Below are positions 5,424 through 6,486 of a DNA stretch of 6,486 nucleotides, piece by piece. Location of the stretch: the NCBI GenBank assembly GCA_964343275.1, contig CAYFIY010000044.1, positions 1 to 6,486 of the forward strand. Direction: 5' to 3'. Below the pieces are notes generated by a model that did not search any database, was not told where the DNA came from, and worked only from the letters and a program-made list of their open reading frames with translations. Each line of letters starts with the position of its first letter. Position 1 is the first letter of the stretch. The position numbers and the translations under genes were made by a program. Source of the DNA: Hadarchaeum sp964343275. Lineage in GTDB: Archaea; Hadarchaeota; Hadarchaeia; Hadarchaeales; Hadarchaeaceae.

Positions 5424-6486
5424 GTGAAAAAGACTATAGCCTTAGTGATTGCAGCCTTAATGATAACTTCGTTTGCAGCAACATTATCGACAACTACCGT
5501 TGTATCGACAACTACCGTTATATCGCCAACTACGTTCAGTGCAGCGCCTGGAGTTATTACGGTTACTCCTACTTCAGTAGGAGCTGGCAAGTACACGTTC
5601 TTCACCCTTGCGGTGAATAACGACACCGGTGATAACATCGCGAAGATTCTCGTGAGGATTGCAGGTTTCGATAACGCGCTCGGTGGCGAAGAAAACTTCC
5701 GAGCTGGCACAGCCCATATATCGGTTTCCGATAACTGGGTTAATCTTGCTGAGAACCTGCTTTTGGCTAAAAAAGTCATGTCCCAAGTGACGGATAACAT
5801 GACAGAAGCAAACACGAATCTTTCGAATGCTGGAATCTACCTAAAGCAAGCAGGTGAGAACCTTAAGCTTGCTGGGGACGATATGATATCCACGGCAGCT
5901 CCGGAAAACGTTGGAGCTTCTGGTACGTATTTTGCTGGAACTAACCGAGCTGGTGACGACTGGATAACTGCAGGAAATGCGTTGAAATCGGCGCCAATAG
6001 ATCTCAAAGCAGTCAGCAGCGCTTTGGAAAATGCAGCAGCAGATTTCGCCCTTGCGGCGGGAACAGTAGATGGTGACGGCGGGGAAGCCGTTCTATTGCA
6101 AGTATTCTATAAATTCTCCGATGTAGAGAACCGATCGGAAAACGCAGCGATTAATATCCTGGGTGGAAACTTCAGGCTTGCTGCGGATAATTTCGAAAAC
6201 GTAGTTCTCGCTATGAATTACGCAGGTGAGAACTTCGGAGCGTTTGCAGGACAGTGGTCAGGAGTTCAAATTCGTGAGGCAGGTGCGAAGCTCGAAAATA
6301 AAGTCGGAACTAATCTGGCACTTTTCCAGAACAATCTCCGAATGGCTTCTGACAATCTCCGTGAGGCAGGTGTCGCGTTGGGAAGGGTAGATAACGCCTT
6401 ACTACGTGGTTTGCGCTTCAGGATGAACAATGAAAATGAAGTTTCGGGGACTCTGTCGTATATACCTCAACTTGCGCTTGACAACT
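5424..6486 (+). CDS. Secreted surface protein with Thr stalk and long LxxAGxx heptad helical region, N-terminal 354 codons
   Basis: I do not recognise a named family. Starting at GTG, the protein has a Sec-type signal peptide (KK, then the hydrophobic IALVIAALMITSFAATL, about residues 4-21). A Thr/Ser/Val stretch follows (22-40), encoded by 18-bp tandem repeats. Next comes a short predicted beta region (ITVTPTSVG to ILVRI, 45-79), of the sort seen in archaeal cell-surface proteins. From about 107 to 330 it is Ala-, Asn- and Leu-rich and strongly helical, with heptads such as LSNAGIY LKQAGEN LKLAGDD (133-153) and a second phased run at L305, L312, L319 and L326. There are no cysteines. After 335 the sequence (VSGTLSYIPQLALDN) looks like strand again, before the window ends. 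The GTG start is chosen for its Shine-Dalgarno; the next in-frame ATG (codon 13) would break the signal peptide. A structural S-layer-associated, sheath or adhesin-like role is inference. The C-terminus, where an anchor would be, is missing. Confidence 0.85.
   Translation, partial: MKKTIALVIAALMITSFAATLSTTTVVSTTTVISPTTFSAAPGVITVTPTSVGAGKYTFFTLAVNNDTGDNIAKILVRIAGFDNALGGEENFRAGTAHISVSDNWVNLAENLLLAKKVMSQVTDNMTEANTNLSNAGIYLKQAGENLKLAGDDMISTAAPENVGASGTYFAGTNRAGDDWITAGNALKSAPIDLKAVSSALENAAADFALAAGTVDGDGGEAVLLQVFYKFSDVENRSENAAINILGGNFRLAADNFENVVLAMNYAGENFGAFAGQWSGVQIREAGAKLENKVGTNLALFQNNLRMASDNLREAGVALGRVDNALLRGLRFRMNNENEVSGTLSYIPQLALDN
5487..5540 (+). repeat. 18-bp tandem repeat, about three units, coding for a Thr-rich stalk
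   Basis: Units at 5487-5504 and 5505-5522 differ at one base (TCGACAACTACCGTTGTA and ...ATA). The third, 5523-5540, is degenerate. They encode STTTVV, STTTVI and SPTTFS just after the signal peptide. Because the unit is six codons, gain or loss of copies keeps the frame. The Thr/Ser density suggests a possible O-glycosylated spacer, which is inference. Confidence 0.85.
6330..6371 (+). repeat. 21-bp coding repeat (one heptad per unit)
   Basis: ACAATCTCCG occurs at 6331-6340 and again exactly 21 bases on at 6352-6361. The units encode NNLRMAS and DNLREAG. A related word, CGTGAGGCAGGTG, occurs at 6273-6285 and 6360-6372, and GCAGGTGAGAAC occurs in two other heptads of the same gene. The pattern fits growth of the helical region by duplication of heptads. 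Confidence 0.6.

Noticed and set aside
5372..5815. Minus-strand ORF of 147 codons opposite the secreted-protein gene
   Set aside because: It lies opposite a frame with a signal peptide, a strong Shine-Dalgarno and phased heptads, and it covers the promoter of that gene.

Overview
This window looks like part of the chromosome of an anaerobic archaeon that uses the archaeal C1 (methanofuran/tetrahydromethanopterin) pathway. The evidence is two subunit genes of formylmethanofuran dehydrogenase (Fwd/Fmd), including the iron-sulfur and molybdopterin parts that the related bacterial formyl hydrolase complexes lack. AT-rich archaeal TATA elements, one with a convincing BRE, precede the genes, and gene-free DNA is clearly more AT-rich than the genes. 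A methanogen, an anaerobic methane or alkane oxidiser, or a non-methanogenic archaeon with the Wood-Ljungdahl methyl branch would all fit. The window contains no mcr, cdh or rRNA gene that would decide.

Layout. Positions 1-2566 hold a minus-strand operon: a 601-residue gene joining FwdD and FwdB in one chain, then fwdA, which runs off the left edge. fwdA has a TTG start that overlaps the stop of the upstream gene by four bases. Positions 2567-2890 hold the fwd promoter and a small plus-strand ORF of unknown function, possibly frameshifted in an A7 run at its start. Positions 2891-4642 hold a complete minus-strand AMP-forming acetyl-CoA synthetase. Positions 4643-5423 are a long AT-rich divergent intergenic region with no gene I can defend. 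From 5424 to the right edge is the first 354 codons of a plus-strand secreted protein: GTG start, signal peptide, Thr/Val stalk made of 18-bp tandem repeats, a short predicted beta region, then a long Ala/Asn-rich helical region with LxxAGxx heptads.

How the genes fit together. Fwd reduces CO2 to formate on the molybdopterin (W or Mo) site of the B/D part and condenses it with methanofuran in FwdA. It can also run in reverse. Acetyl-CoA synthetase activates acetate with ATP and CoA. Both enzymes feed or drain the acetyl-CoA/C1 hub, but acs has its own promoter and is separated from fwd by the small ORF, so I see no proof of co-regulation. The secreted protein is probably unrelated to them and part of the cell surface.

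The points most worth a second look are the D-B fusion (the MGD-binding domain is at the N-terminus, opposite to its place in formate dehydrogenases), a 23-residue insert in its FwdB half, the glycine-containing heptad surface protein, and the possibly frameshifted small gene.
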